Shown: one piece after another, positions 25,453 through 34,506 of the stretch | How positions within the stretch are numbered: the stretch's first letter is position 1 | How the letters are laid out: the number at the start of each line of letters is the position of its first letter | Assembly: GCA_934479825.1 (NCBI GenBank) | Contig: CAKSOW010000024.1 | Location: forward strand, 1-43,249 | From: an uncultured Eubacteriales bacterium | Lineage (GTDB): Bacteria > Bacillota > Clostridia > Oscillospirales > CAG-382 | Direction of reading: 5' to 3' | Length of the DNA stretch: 43,249 nt | Made by a program: the position numbers and the translations under genes | The notes under the pieces: generated by a model | The model's input: the letters and a program-made list of their open reading frames with translations, nothing else | Told to the model about the DNA's origin: nothing | Databases searched by the model: none

Positions 25453-25470
25453 GGCGCACTTTGGTGCGCC
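25453..25470 (+). promoter_or_regulatory. Leader hairpin adjoining the asnA ribosome binding site
   Basis: GGCGCAC-TTTG-GTGCGCC forms a perfect 7-bp stem between the expected transcription start (about 25443) and the AGAAGGA at 25471-25477. It could stabilise the mRNA end or affect ribosome access. There is no T-box-like leader. Confidence 0.55.
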
Positions 25471-25484
25471 AGAAGGACGTTTTC

Positions 25485-26492
25485 ATGAACCATATCCAGA
25501 TTCCGGCAGGCTATGCGCCCGTACTCGACGAATACGATACCCAGCGCGCCATCGCCTACATTAAACAGACCTTTCAGAACGAATTCGCCGCCGCGCTCAA
25601 TTTAAAGCGCGTTTCCGCTCCGCTTTTCGTTACCGAGGACAGCGGTTTAAACGACAACTTGAACGGCTACGAACGCCCGGTAAGTTTTGACGTTCCTGCC
25701 ATCGGCACAGAAGCCCAGGTCGTGCATTCACTCGCCAAATGGAAAAGACTCGCCTTGAAAAAATACAATTTTTCGGTCGGAAACGGCTTATATACCGATA
25801 TGAACGCGATCCGCCGCGACGAAGAATTGGATAACATCCATTCGATTTATGTCGATCAATGGGACTGGGAAAAAATCATCACGCGTGAAAACCGGAATCT
25901 CGACTATTTAAAACTCATTGTCAAAACCATCGTCGAAACCATTTGCCGCGTGAAAGACCGCTTATACGTGCATTTTCCGCAGCTGCGCACCTCCCTTTCC
26001 AACGAAGTCGCTTTCATCACCTCCGGGGAACTTGAAGATCTGTACCCTGCCCTGACGCCGCACGAGCGCGAAAATGCCTTTGTCAAACAACATAAGACCG
26101 CCTGCATTATGCAGATCGGCGGTGCGCTCAAAAACGGCAAACCGCACGACGGCCGTGCGCCCGACTATGACGACTGGGCGCTCAACTGCGATATTCTCTT
26201 CTGGAACGAGGTCTTGGAGCGCGCTTTTGAGGTATCCTCCATGGGTATCCGCGTGGACGCAGAATCGCTTGCCCGTCAGTTGAAACTTGCCGGATGCGAG
26301 GAAAGAAGCAAACTGCCGTTTCACCGGATGCTGCTTGCCGGCGAACTTCCGTTAACCATCGGCGGCGGTATCGGTCAATCGCGTTTATGCATGTTAATGA
26401 TGGGCTGTGCACACATCGGAGAAGTGCAGTCCAGTATCTGGGACGAACAGACCGTGAAAGCCTGTGAAGAAAACGGCATTCCGCTGTTATAA
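25485..26492 (+). CDS. asnA: Aspartate-ammonia ligase (AMP-forming asparagine synthetase A)
   Basis: This 335-residue class-II-synthetase-fold enzyme makes asparagine from aspartate, ammonia and ATP. Family motifs include VSAPLFVTEDSGLNDNLNG near residue 45, AIGTEAQVVHSLAKWKRLAL near residue 80, GLYTDMNAIRRDE, and the C-terminal LTIGGGIGQSRLCMLM. Full length. The start is the ATG at 25485, 7 nt after AGAAGGA. The GTG eight codons upstream lies inside the leader hairpin and is rejected. It is transcribed alone. Confidence 0.95.
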   Translation: MNHIQIPAGYAPVLDEYDTQRAIAYIKQTFQNEFAAALNLKRVSAPLFVTEDSGLNDNLNGYERPVSFDVPAIGTEAQVVHSLAKWKRLALKKYNFSVGNGLYTDMNAIRRDEELDNIHSIYVDQWDWEKIITRENRNLDYLKLIVKTIVETICRVKDRLYVHFPQLRTSLSNEVAFITSGELEDLYPALTPHERENAFVKQHKTACIMQIGGALKNGKPHDGRAPDYDDWALNCDILFWNEVLERAFEVSSMGIRVDAESLARQLKLAGCEERSKLPFHRMLLAGELPLTIGGGIGQSRLCMLMMGCAHIGEVQSSIWDEQTVKACEENGIPLL

Positions 26493-26507
26493 TAAATAAA
26501 ACTAAAA

Positions 26508-26545
26508 CAAGAGCCGGTACACAAAAGTGTATCGGCTCTTGCTTA
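26508..26545 (+). terminator. Terminator of asnA
   Basis: CAAGAGCCGGTACAC and GTGTATCGGCTCTTG around AAAA, with one G-U pair, then a short CTTAT. Confidence 0.75.
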
Positions 26546-26559
26546 TCCAAATAATGTGC

Positions 26560-26587
26560 CTGTCTGCCGGAGAGTGTAAGCAGACAG
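26560..26587 (-). terminator. Hairpin after the first small YxSPE gene
   Basis: CTGTCTGC and GCAGACAG around a 12-nt loop, 50 nt after the stop of the small gene. There is no T-run on the minus strand, so termination is uncertain. Confidence 0.35.
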
Positions 26588-26637
26588 ACAAGAAAGGGGG
26601 AAAGCAATTCAAAGGAAAGGTTATGTTATGAAAAAGT

Positions 26638-26793
26638 TCAGGCTTCTACCCAATTGCCGTTTTCATCGTAATGTCCGCCGTATTGAGCATCCATATCGAT
26701 GTCGTCTAAGTCATACCCCCCCTTGGTACTGCTCATGAGAATGTCCGGGATTTCTGTTTCCAACGATATTTCAGGCGAGTGATAATATTTCAT
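26638..26793 (-). CDS. Small acidic YxSPE-motif protein 1 (51 residues)
   Basis: This gene reads MKYYHSPEISLETEIPDILM for its first 20 residues, then a Gly/Asp-rich acidic tail ending YDENGNWVEA. It has no signal peptide, membrane segment or Cys. Start: the second of two adjacent ATGs, 7 nt after AGAGG and 14 nt after the stop of the large exported protein gene, so both are on one mRNA. Residues 4-21 match two other small genes in the window (29264-29401 and 41048-41182) at Y-x-S-P-E-I/M-x-L/M-x-x-E-x-x-D-I-x-M-x-S, and each stands in the same place after a large exported protein. Function unknown. The YxxPxL-like start recalls leader peptides of lasso-type RiPPs, but no maturation gene is in view. 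Confidence 0.8.
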   Translation of the reverse strand: MKYYHSPEISLETEIPDILMSSTKGGYDLDDIDMDAQYGGHYDENGNWVEA

Positions 26794-26807
26794 CATACAT
26801 CCTCTTT

Positions 26808-29051
26808 TCAATCTTGTTCACAAACTTCAATGATATTTTTGATATACACATCATCCGGATAACTGTCTTTTACCGTCTTTGCAGCCTCATAGATACTCTG
26901 CGCTTTAACATTGCTGTAATACTTGACGCCGCCGCAAACCGCATACGCACGTAAATAGATCTTTTCCGTCAGAGCTTCCTTTTTATTCGGAACGCCAACT
27001 ACCACGGCATTGAAGTAGCTATTCTGTGTGGCAGGATCCGGAGTGAGATAGTTGTCCATTTTATCGGAAGAAATACTTACAACCGTGCAGAATGCTTTAT
27101 TCTGTGACTTTTCATTATCCAAAGTGAAGTTATCTTCGGTAACAAACTGATTTGTAAAATGCGCTTCTCTGGTCGCCATAAAGCCGATCTCGGTGAGATT
27201 CGGATTTGCACAGGTCTTAGCATCCAAGGCAGCACGATAACGGATTCCGCTCGGTGCAGAGGTGCGCACGGAAATTTCATCGGTGAATGTAACATTCACG
27301 TCTTCGCTTGCGCATGCTTTCCAGGTCTTTCCGGCAACATCCGCAATCTTGCAGACTGTGCCTGCGTTGTATGCGTCTGTTCCGCACGTCCAAGCCGCAA
27401 CGGCTGCACCCTTGAATTCTTTCGGGAACGTATAGGTTTCATTATCCTCATTTGCAAAGACAAATTCACGGTTTTCGCCAGCCGTATCTACCAGCCAAAG
27501 CGCGTTGTCCGGAACAATGTAAACACCCATGGCACGGGCATAAGAAGTATGTAGACGCGCCGAAGCAAAACCGAAATGTTCGTCGTCACTTTTTAATGTT
27601 ATCGGAGAATCCAAATAATAGGTATTCCAGCCGTCCACAGTCGGCTTAAAACCGTAATCACCCCAAAGTGCGCAATAAGCGGAATTGCCCCAAATATTCC
27701 ACGTTACAGTATCGACACGGGATTTTCCCTGCGATTCGTTATATACCACAGGGCGGTACGGATAGTCCGTCGCTGCGCCTGCCATAACATCTGCAAAAAA
27801 CGTAGCCTTACCGGACAACGGTTTACCGTTCGTATAAGTCCAGCTCTCGCCGTCTTTCTGAACTTCAAAAGCACTGGTGCTCAAAATCTTGTTGTTATTG
27901 TATGCCTTAATGGCGGTATACCCGTTATAATCCGTCTTATCGGTGTCCAACATATAATCTGCTTTTTTCAGATTGGCCATGTTTTCAAAACCGGTATTAT
28001 CCGAGAAATTATCGAACCAAACAAGCTGACCATAGGTTTCATCATAGGCCGCCGGAGCGGAAACGCTTTGGACAGATTCGTCAAAAACGGGATAGAACGT
28101 TTTTTGTACAAGATCAATCAAATCCGTAGTATAGGTAGTGCCCGGCTCTAATACAGTATTCTCGTCCTTGCAATCTATCCAAGATTCGACCGTTTTGCCG
28201 TCCCATTCTTCCGGGAACGGAAATCCACTATCCGGAATCAGGGTAAACTCACGGTTAGCGCCGGATTCATTGGACGCAAGCCAAAAAGCGTTATCCGGGA
28301 GGATGTAGATCCGCAGGTTGTCGAAGTAGATCGGAGTGGCAGGTTCAGTTGCGCCGCCGTTGTTATCTTTTCGGCCGATCTGGATTTTGGAAACATAGCC
28401 CGTTCCTTGACTTGCATCTTTATTTCCCGATACATAAGTAAACTGTCCGCTGTTTTTCGTTTCAAGCCAAGCAAGTGCTGTTTTTTCCTCACCCACAGAG
28501 CTGACTCGGCCACTGGGAATGCCGTACCAAATTCTGACATTTTCTGCGTCAACAGAATCTGCCTTGTAATAATAATCCGCCATGACATAGACAGCGCCGG
28601 TCACCCGTGTGCCGTCCCCATACTCCCAATAAGAGGTATTTCCCTTTACGCCGATTCCCGTATACTGCACATTGCCATCCACACCGCCAAGTTTGGAGCG
28701 AAAAGCCGTATGTCCGCCAATAGTTTCAATACCGCCAAAACCGTTTGTCATAATCGTAAGGCCTTTGATCGGCGAACGGTCTTCAATTTCATTGGCAAGC
28801 GGATTTTCGGAATTGTTAAACCCGGAGAAAAACACAAGCTGACCGCGTTCCATGGAAGTTGTATCATAAAGCTCAACTTGGTCCGCCGTCATTTCTCCGG
28901 AACTTGCCGCACTTAACGATGCCGCCGCGGAAACTTGTGTCGTTTCGGCCGCCGTTTCAGGGGTCTCTAACTCAATCGCTGCGGCCGGCAGCGTCTGAGC
29001 AAACAGGAAAGAAGCTAAAACAAAAGATAGAAAGCGCCGTGTTTTTTTCAT
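26808..29051 (-). CDS. Exported modular protein 1 (two tandem modules plus conserved C-terminal domain)
   Basis: This is a 747-residue secreted protein. It begins MKKTRRFLSFVLASFLFAQ with cleavage near AAAIE. Two repeats of about 260 residues follow, each starting YGQLVFF/YGQLVWF. Each has a beta-rich sandwich-like part and then a segment with PDNAFWL or PDNALWL, NREF, YTFP, AW and GKTW. The C-terminal 160 residues (from about ISVRT) recur in the other two exported proteins and end with YIKNIIEVC. No catalytic motif or wall anchor (LPXTG, SLH) was seen. The ATG is 12 nt after AAAGGAG; an upstream TTG extension is rejected. It has its own promoter at 29092-29120 and is followed by a small YxSPE gene. 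A surface or glycan-binding role is inferred from architecture only. Confidence 0.8.
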   Translation of the reverse strand: MKKTRRFLSFVLASFLFAQTLPAAAIELETPETAAETTQVSAAASLSAASSGEMTADQVELYDTTSMERGQLVFFSGFNNSENPLANEIEDRSPIKGLTIMTNGFGGIETIGGHTAFRSKLGGVDGNVQYTGIGVKGNTSYWEYGDGTRVTGAVYVMADYYYKADSVDAENVRIWYGIPSGRVSSVGEEKTALAWLETKNSGQFTYVSGNKDASQGTGYVSKIQIGRKDNNGGATEPATPIYFDNLRIYILPDNAFWLASNESGANREFTLIPDSGFPFPEEWDGKTVESWIDCKDENTVLEPGTTYTTDLIDLVQKTFYPVFDESVQSVSAPAAYDETYGQLVWFDNFSDNTGFENMANLKKADYMLDTDKTDYNGYTAIKAYNNNKILSTSAFEVQKDGESWTYTNGKPLSGKATFFADVMAGAATDYPYRPVVYNESQGKSRVDTVTWNIWGNSAYCALWGDYGFKPTVDGWNTYYLDSPITLKSDDEHFGFASARLHTSYARAMGVYIVPDNALWLVDTAGENREFVFANEDNETYTFPKEFKGAAVAAWTCGTDAYNAGTVCKIADVAGKTWKACASEDVNVTFTDEISVRTSAPSGIRYRAALDAKTCANPNLTEIGFMATREAHFTNQFVTEDNFTLDNEKSQNKAFCTVVSISSDKMDNYLTPDPATQNSYFNAVVVGVPNKKEALTEKIYLRAYAVCGGVKYYSNVKAQSIYEAAKTVKDSYPDDVYIKNIIEVCEQD

Positions 29052-29091
29052 GACAATTGACAACTCCTTTATTATTATTTTTGTCACAATT

Positions 29092-29120
29092 ATGATATCA
29101 TATTTCAATGACTCTGTAAA
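29092..29120 (-). promoter_or_regulatory. Promoter of exported modular protein 1 unit
   Basis: On the minus strand TTTACA (29115-29120), a 17-nt spacer and TATCAT (29092-29097). The -35 sequence and spacing equal those of the paralogous unit at 32393-32421. Confidence 0.6.
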
Positions 29121-29187
29121 TACGGAAACAAGACATCATTTGGATTTTATGTCCGTTTTCAGCCGTTTGATCTTTCGATATTGTTGC

Positions 29188-29224
29188 AAAAAAAACCACC
29201 CGACAACCGAGACCGGCTGTCGGG
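29188..29224 (-). terminator. Terminator of exported modular protein 2 unit
   Basis: On the minus strand CCCGACA..TGTCGGG, with extra pairing inside, is followed by GGTTTTTTTT. It ends the large-plus-small gene unit and separates it from the next promoter. Confidence 0.8.
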
Positions 29225-29263
29225 CAGAAAAGGAGAGTGAGAAAGCGCTATAGAAGAGAAATC

Positions 29264-29401
29264 CTATTCTTCAATCGGATCCCCATTTTCGTCATAGTAT
29301 TCATTCCATTGGTCTACTGTATCCATATTCATGTCACTGACCATGATAATGTCTTGAAGTTCTTTTTCCATATGGATCTCAGGTGAAAGATAGTGTCTCA
29401 T
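29264..29401 (-). CDS. Small acidic YxSPE-motif protein 2 (45 residues)
   Basis: The N-terminus is MRHYLSPEIHMEKELQDIIM and the C-terminus YYDENGDPIEE. GAGG stands 6 nt before the ATG. The gene lies 19 nt after the stop of exported modular protein 2 and before a strong terminator, so it is the second gene of a two-gene unit. It shares Y-x-S-P-E and D-I-x-M-x-S with the other two small proteins, and the DENG-containing end with small protein 1. About a third of the residues are Asp or Glu. No export signal. Function unknown. Confidence 0.8.
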   Translation of the reverse strand: MRHYLSPEIHMEKELQDIIMVSDMNMDTVDQWNEYYDENGDPIEE

Positions 29402-29420
29402 AATATACCTCTTTTCCATG

Positions 29421-32351
29421 TCATTTATTGCACTCGTCTATGATACCTTTAATGTATGTGTCGTTCTCATAATCCGGATTGTTTCTAATCAGCTCTTGCA
29501 CCGCTTCATACACGCTCATAGCCTTGACATTGCTGTAATACGTTATACCGCCGCAAACGACGAACGCGCGGATATGCAATTTTTCCTCCAAAGCGGCTTT
29601 CTTGATCGGAACATTCGTTACAACAGCCTGGAAATGCGGCTTGCCGGATTCAATCATCGGGTCAGTACCGATATAGCGGCCAAATTCTGCCTTGTCTATT
29701 GTAACAACAGCGCAGTTTGCCGATTCCTTGGAGTTTGCGTTTGCCAAGGTGAAACTTTCATCCTTGCCATCAAACTTATCCTTGTAACGCTTATCACGCG
29801 TAGCCATAAAGCCGATCTGGGAGAGACCTTCGCTATGATAAGTTGCCGCATTCACGGTTGCGCGGAAACGGATACCGCTGTTGTCTCCTGCGGTGCGCAC
29901 GGAAAGGGTATCGGCAAGGTTCAGGTCAAGCGGAACGGCTCTCCATGTTTTGCCGGCAATCTTGGTAAGATCGGTTACGGTCTCACCGGCTTTATAGGAG
30001 GTCGCGCCATTGATCCATGCGCCAACAGCCGCACCCTTAAAGGTTTTCGGGAATGTGTAGGTGTTGTCGGAGGTAATTTCATAGGCGCGGTTCTCGTTGT
30101 TGGCGTCTACAAGCCAAAGTGCATTGTCGGGTTGGATGTAGACGGCAAGAGAACGGGCGTAGTATTCTCTCGAAGCTGTGTCGGCAATCGACAAACCAAA
30201 ACGTGATAACTCTACGGTTTGCTTAGTATCTTTTGTGACGTATTCATTTAGAAAAGTGGGCGTTGTACGGATAGTCTGATATCCGCTCTTAGGTGCAAGC
30301 GTAGAGTTGTTGCCTTCCGCTAAATTATACTGAATATAGTGTCCCCAAGCCGGCGTAACAGAAGCACCTACTGTTCTGCCAGTAATATCGGCATTCCATG
30401 TAGCAGGTTTAGCCGCTGTCTGAATACCATAATTCGGCAAAGCATTCGAGTCATTGTAAATCGAAGCCAAGACAGAAACCTTTCCGCTCATGGTTGCGCC
30501 GTCTGTATACTTCCATGCATCACCATTGCGTTCAAGTTCAAAGAATTTAACGCCTGCATCCCCGGCAATTGGTTGTACAGCGTAGTAACCATTTACCAAT
30601 TTCGCCTCATCGCTTGCATTTCTTATAAAGGTTATATCGGCAAGATTGGTAAAGCCGGTATTGCCGGAGAAATTGTCAAACCAAACAAGCTGACCGTAGG
30701 TTTCATCATACTCAGCCGGAACTTCTGCAACCTTTACCGGATAAATCGTTTTTGCCGCAATATCCGCTTTGGCGATTGGTTTGCCAGCCGTCCAAACAGT
30801 TGTGCCGTCTGTCCACGCGATAACGGTTTTGTTATTGAACGAGGACGGAAGTTCATAGGTATCGCCGGAAATAACTGTAAAGGTGCGGTTTGCTCCGGTT
30901 TCGTCCGATGTAAGCCAAAAAGCGTTAGTAGGCTGAATATATACTTTAAAGTTATCATAGTAAATGTAGTTATTCCCAATATACACGTACCACAGCGCAA
31001 CCGACTTCACCTGCGTGACTTTCCATGGAACAATTTTACTGGTAGCCCATATTCCTGCAACGTTCTTTTCCATAAAAGACCACCCCAAGGGAATATCGCT
31101 ATCATTCACACGTGCAAGTCCGCCACTACTTCCATTATTGACATTGGTTTGGTCGTTCTCAAATGAATAGTCAGTAAACCATGTTAAGTTACCCTCTATT
31201 GCAACACCGTTGGAATAAGTCCATTCAGTTCCATCTGCTTTTCCTACATCAATTTTAGCAAAACCACCGCTACTTGTAACGCGAGAAACGACATTATCGC
31301 CAATAACCTTTACCGAACCATTCTTTATGGTTACTGCCAGATCCTTTACCGGTGAATTCTCAAACTCATTAGTCAGGATTTTTGACGTTTCATTGTTAAA
31401 GCCTGTGTAGAATAATAACTGACCGTAGGTCGCGTCATAAGTCTCGGGCATTTCTGTGTATGCTATCGGGAAGTAAGTTTTCCCTATAAGGTCTTTTGCA
31501 GCATAGGGAACACCGGCTTTATACGTATTCGTTCCGTCCGTCCAAATCTTTACATTGGCACCCATAAAGGTATCCGGGAAAGCATAGGTTTCATCGGAAG
31601 CAGGCGTTAAAGTACGATTGTTGCCGTTTGCGTCGGAGGCGAGCCAGAAAGCGTTATCAGGTTTAACGTAAACCTTGACATTGTCAAAATATAAATTCGT
31701 TGTTGCAGGTTTGCCATCATCACGCCAAGCCAAGCCAACCCAATCAGTTCCGGAGGAAATGACACAACCTTTTCCAACGAACTTTTCCCATTTTTTCATC
31801 GTAGCTTGCGGAGTTGTATTGCCAAAAACATTATAGCTATCATTGTATCCGTTTACTCTAAAAAACGAATATCCATTACTCAATGCTTCATTGTCAAAAT
31901 AGAAGTCGCTAATCATATATACAGTTCCGGAAACAACGGTATTCGTTCCGTCATATGTCCATTTTTTCGAGGAATGTACCTGCATACCAAAATATCCAGT
32001 CGCGCTTTGGAACTTGCCGGATGTTTTAAAAGCGGTTCGTTCGCCTATTGTTTCCCGACTGGCACAATTGGCTTCAAGAATTGCAAGGCCTTTAATAGGT
32101 GATACGTTCTCAATTTCATTGGCAAGCGGATCCTCCGTATTAAACCCCGAATAGAACACCAACTGTCCATATGTACTATCATACATTTCGACAGTTTCTG
32201 CCGTTTCCTCTTTCAAAGCCGTATTTTCATCTGTTTGTGCGACATCTGCCGCTGTTTCGGGTGTTTCAATTTCAAATGCGCCGACCGGCAGCATCTGAAC
32301 AAGCAGGCATAAAGCCAAAACCAAGATAAATAAACGCCGTGTTTTTTTCAT
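29421..32351 (-). CDS. Exported modular protein 2 (three tandem modules plus conserved C-terminal domain)
   Basis: This 976-residue secreted paralogue of protein 1 has the same first residues (MKKTRR) and a signal peptide ending near VGAFE. Three modules of about 250 residues follow, each introduced by YDxTYGQL. Each closes with PDNAFWL, PTNAFWL or PDNALWL, then NRTFT/NRAYE, a FP segment, AW/IW-DGT, AG and GKTxYP. The C-terminal domain (from about LSVRTAG) has GIRFRATV, IGFMATRD and ends YIKGIIDEC. No enzyme motif or covalent wall anchor was found. Start: ATG 12 nt after AAAGGAG. The first two modules of proteins 1 and 2 show tandem duplication and unequal module number, so recombination among modules is likely. 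Confidence 0.82.
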   Translation of the reverse strand: MKKTRRLFILVLALCLLVQMLPVGAFEIETPETAADVAQTDENTALKEETAETVEMYDSTYGQLVFYSGFNTEDPLANEIENVSPIKGLAILEANCASRETIGERTAFKTSGKFQSATGYFGMQVHSSKKWTYDGTNTVVSGTVYMISDFYFDNEALSNGYSFFRVNGYNDSYNVFGNTTPQATMKKWEKFVGKGCVISSGTDWVGLAWRDDGKPATTNLYFDNVKVYVKPDNAFWLASDANGNNRTLTPASDETYAFPDTFMGANVKIWTDGTNTYKAGVPYAAKDLIGKTYFPIAYTEMPETYDATYGQLLFYTGFNNETSKILTNEFENSPVKDLAVTIKNGSVKVIGDNVVSRVTSSGGFAKIDVGKADGTEWTYSNGVAIEGNLTWFTDYSFENDQTNVNNGSSGGLARVNDSDIPLGWSFMEKNVAGIWATSKIVPWKVTQVKSVALWYVYIGNNYIYYDNFKVYIQPTNAFWLTSDETGANRTFTVISGDTYELPSSFNNKTVIAWTDGTTVWTAGKPIAKADIAAKTIYPVKVAEVPAEYDETYGQLVWFDNFSGNTGFTNLADITFIRNASDEAKLVNGYYAVQPIAGDAGVKFFELERNGDAWKYTDGATMSGKVSVLASIYNDSNALPNYGIQTAAKPATWNADITGRTVGASVTPAWGHYIQYNLAEGNNSTLAPKSGYQTIRTTPTFLNEYVTKDTKQTVELSRFGLSIADTASREYYARSLAVYIQPDNALWLVDANNENRAYEITSDNTYTFPKTFKGAAVGAWINGATSYKAGETVTDLTKIAGKTWRAVPLDLNLADTLSVRTAGDNSGIRFRATVNAATYHSEGLSQIGFMATRDKRYKDKFDGKDESFTLANANSKESANCAVVTIDKAEFGRYIGTDPMIESGKPHFQAVVTNVPIKKAALEEKLHIRAFVVCGGITYYSNVKAMSVYEAVQELIRNNPDYENDTYIKGIIDECNK

Positions 32352-32392
32352 GCTGAATTCCAACTCCTTTGTTTTATTTTTTGGACAAAATA

Positions 32393-32421
32393 ATTATACA
32401 ACGCGCCTATTTATTTGTAAA
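32393..32421 (-). promoter_or_regulatory. Promoter of exported modular protein 2 unit
   Basis: On the minus strand TTTACA (32416-32421), a 17-nt spacer and TATAAT (32393-32398). Confidence 0.75.
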
Positions 32422-32581
32422 TGAACAAAGACGACAAGTCATTTTTTTTTTTGAACTTTTCTGACATTTTTTAAGAATCCGGTGTCAAAACGCACAATTT
32501 CTACTTTAATTCACCTTCTAAGTGTTTCTACCTGCACAAAACAAGGACAAGTTTCGCCCAAAATCCATTTAAATTCGACGT

Positions 32582-32649
32582 TTTACTTCAAATTAACATA
32601 CGCGGTCTTTTGAATTTTACATTGTTACATTACCATTATTTTGTAAAAT
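32582..32649 (+). promoter_or_regulatory. Possible PhoP-box region and promoter of the Na/Pi transporter gene
   Basis: TTTACT (32582) and TTAACA (32593) are spaced 11 nt start to start, as in Firmicute PhoP boxes. Further TTTACA (32616) and TTACAT (32625) copies follow. A weak promoter, TTGTTA-16-TAAAAT, ends near 32649. The gene encodes a phosphate transporter and a PhoP/PhoR-like pair follows it, so the site is plausible but not proven. No gene is seen in 32422-32581. Confidence 0.4.
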
Positions 32650-32674
32650 ATACATGAGGATTTCGGAGGATGCT

Positions 32675-34429
32675 ATGGACATATTTTCGGTCATTACCCT
32701 TTTCGGCGGATTAGCGCTATTTTTATTTGGCATGACGGTCATGGGCGACAGTCTCGAAAAGCAGGGCGGCAGCAAATTAAAGGGCGTATTGGAACGGCTG
32801 ACATCCAACAAGTTCGGCGGCGTTTTACTCGGCGCAGGAGTCACGGCAATCATTCAGAGCTCCTCGGCAACGACGGTCATGGTTGTCGGATTTGTCAATT
32901 CCGGGCTCATGAAGCTTTCGCAATCCATTGGGGTTATCATGGGAGCGAACATTGGCACGACGGTGACAGCCTGGCTTATCAGTTTAACTGGCATTCAAAG
33001 TGACAGTTTTATTATGCGCTTTTTAAAGCCGTCCAGCTTTTCTTTCGTTTTAGCGCTCATCGGTATCATTCTTTACATGTTTTGCGGCAAGAGCGGCAAA
33101 AAAGATATCGGTTCGGCACTTTTGGGATTCACGGTTTTAATTGTAGGCATGGACTACATGTCCGCCGCTGTCAAGCCGCTTGCGGATGTTCCGGAGTTTC
33201 AGCGCATTTTACTTTTATTCACCAACCCCATACTTGGTGTTTTAACCGGTGCTCTGCTTACGGGCATTATTCAGAGTTCCTCCGCGTCGGTCGGCATTTT
33301 ACAGGCGTTATCCGTCACGGGGGCGGTACGGTATTCCAATGCGATTCCGATTATTTTAGGGCAGAACATCGGCACGTGTGTCACCGCGCTTTTATCATCG
33401 GTCGGCACGAACAAGAATGCCAAGCGCGCGGCTGTGGTACATTTGAGTTTCAACATCATCGGTTCGCTTGTTTTTTTGATCCTCTTTTACACGGTAAACG
33501 CTTTTGTCGGGTTTCCGTTCTTTAATGATGTAATCGACAAAGCCGGCATTGCCGTCGTACACACGACGTTCAACGTCTTTTCGACGCTGTTATTATTGCC
33601 GTTCACGAAGCAATTGGAAAAGCTTGCATGTTTTATTGTTCGCGACGGCAAGGAAAGCGGCAGCGAAGAAAAGAAACTGCCGTTAGATGAACGTTTATTT
33701 GAAGTTCCGGCTTTTGCTATCACGCGCGCCAAGAGCGTTACGGACAACATGGCGCTTCTTGCGGAGAACAGTTTGATCTCCTCACTCGGCGTTTTGGGAA
33801 AATACGACGAAAAAGCAGTCGCGCAGATCAAGACGGACGAAGAACAGGTTGACGCGTATGAGGACATGTTAGGGACATATCTTGTCAAGCTCAGTCAAGA
33901 GAGTTTAAGCAAAGAGGACAGCCACAGCATTTCGCTTTTACTGCACAGTATCGGCGATTTTGAACGCATCAGCGACCATGCGGTCAATCTTTGCGGGGTA
34001 GCAGACGAGATACACGGCAAAAATGTTGTATTTTCGCCGGAAGCTGTCAATGAAATTGAGACCATGAAGAAAGCGCTGACCGAAATTTTACAGCTTACTA
34101 TTGGTGCGTTCAAGGCAAACGATCTTGCGGCGGCAAAGTCGGTCGAGCCGCTGGAACAGGTGGTAGACGCATTGGGAGCGGCCATGAAAACCAATCACAT
34201 CAAGCGTTTGCAGGAAAAGCGGTGCACGATAGAGACGGGATTTATTTATTCCGACCTCATCACCAACTGCGAACGCGTGGCAGACCACTGTTCCAACATT
34301 GCCGTCAGCATGCTCCGCATTGACGATGACAGTTTAAATGCGCACGAATATCTGGCGGAGGTAAAAAGCCGCGGCAATGAGCTTTTTGAGACCAAATACC
34401 GCGAATATGCGAAAAAATATCACGTTTGA
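32675..34429 (+). CDS. Na+/phosphate cotransporter (NptA/PNaS family) with PhoU-like C-terminus
   Basis: This 584-residue protein has an N-terminal membrane part of about 310 residues. It contains two inverted copies of the QSSSA signature: AIIQSSSATTVM (about 63-74) and GIIQSSSASVGI (about 200), each followed by NIGTxVTA. A cytoplasmic PhoU-like helical domain (about 345-580) follows, with ISDHAVNL and CERVADHCSNIA. It should move inorganic phosphate with sodium. The start is the ATG at 32675, 5 nt after GGAGG; the ATG at 32654 lacks a ribosome binding site. Response regulator and kinase genes follow. Confidence 0.92.
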   Translation: MDIFSVITLFGGLALFLFGMTVMGDSLEKQGGSKLKGVLERLTSNKFGGVLLGAGVTAIIQSSSATTVMVVGFVNSGLMKLSQSIGVIMGANIGTTVTAWLISLTGIQSDSFIMRFLKPSSFSFVLALIGIILYMFCGKSGKKDIGSALLGFTVLIVGMDYMSAAVKPLADVPEFQRILLLFTNPILGVLTGALLTGIIQSSSASVGILQALSVTGAVRYSNAIPIILGQNIGTCVTALLSSVGTNKNAKRAAVVHLSFNIIGSLVFLILFYTVNAFVGFPFFNDVIDKAGIAVVHTTFNVFSTLLLLPFTKQLEKLACFIVRDGKESGSEEKKLPLDERLFEVPAFAITRAKSVTDNMALLAENSLISSLGVLGKYDEKAVAQIKTDEEQVDAYEDMLGTYLVKLSQESLSKEDSHSISLLLHSIGDFERISDHAVNLCGVADEIHGKNVVFSPEAVNEIETMKKALTEILQLTIGAFKANDLAAAKSVEPLEQVVDALGAAMKTNHIKRLQEKRCTIETGFIYSDLITNCERVADHCSNIAVSMLRIDDDSLNAHEYLAEVKSRGNELFETKYREYAKKYHV

Positions 34430-34432
34430 CTC

Positions 34433-34460
34433 TTGCAAATCGGCGAAAATCTGTTACAAT
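34433..34460 (+). promoter_or_regulatory. Promoter of the two-component system
   Basis: TTGCAA (34433-34438), a 16-nt spacer and TACAAT (34455-34460), immediately after the transporter stop. Confidence 0.55.
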
Positions 34461-34506
34461 ATATAAGAGAACCTTTCAAACAATATCGAAAAATGGAGGA
34501 TTCTGT

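Noticed and set aside
25443..25484. T-box leader for asnA
   Set aside because: The leader is only about 40 nt and contains a single 7-bp hairpin, too short for a T-box.
26560..26587. Operator shared with 38765-38781 (both contain TGTCTG)
   Set aside because: Loop length and position differ, and this one lies downstream of its gene, so it more likely forms an mRNA-end hairpin.
26638..26793. Claim that the small YxSPE proteins are lasso-peptide precursors
   Set aside because: Only the YxxPx[LIM] start resembles those leaders; the second half of the lasso motif and all lasso maturation genes are missing in the window.
29421..32351. Assignment of the exported modules to a named carbohydrate-binding family
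   Set aside because: The beta-rich pattern is suggestive, but no family signature could be recognised by eye.
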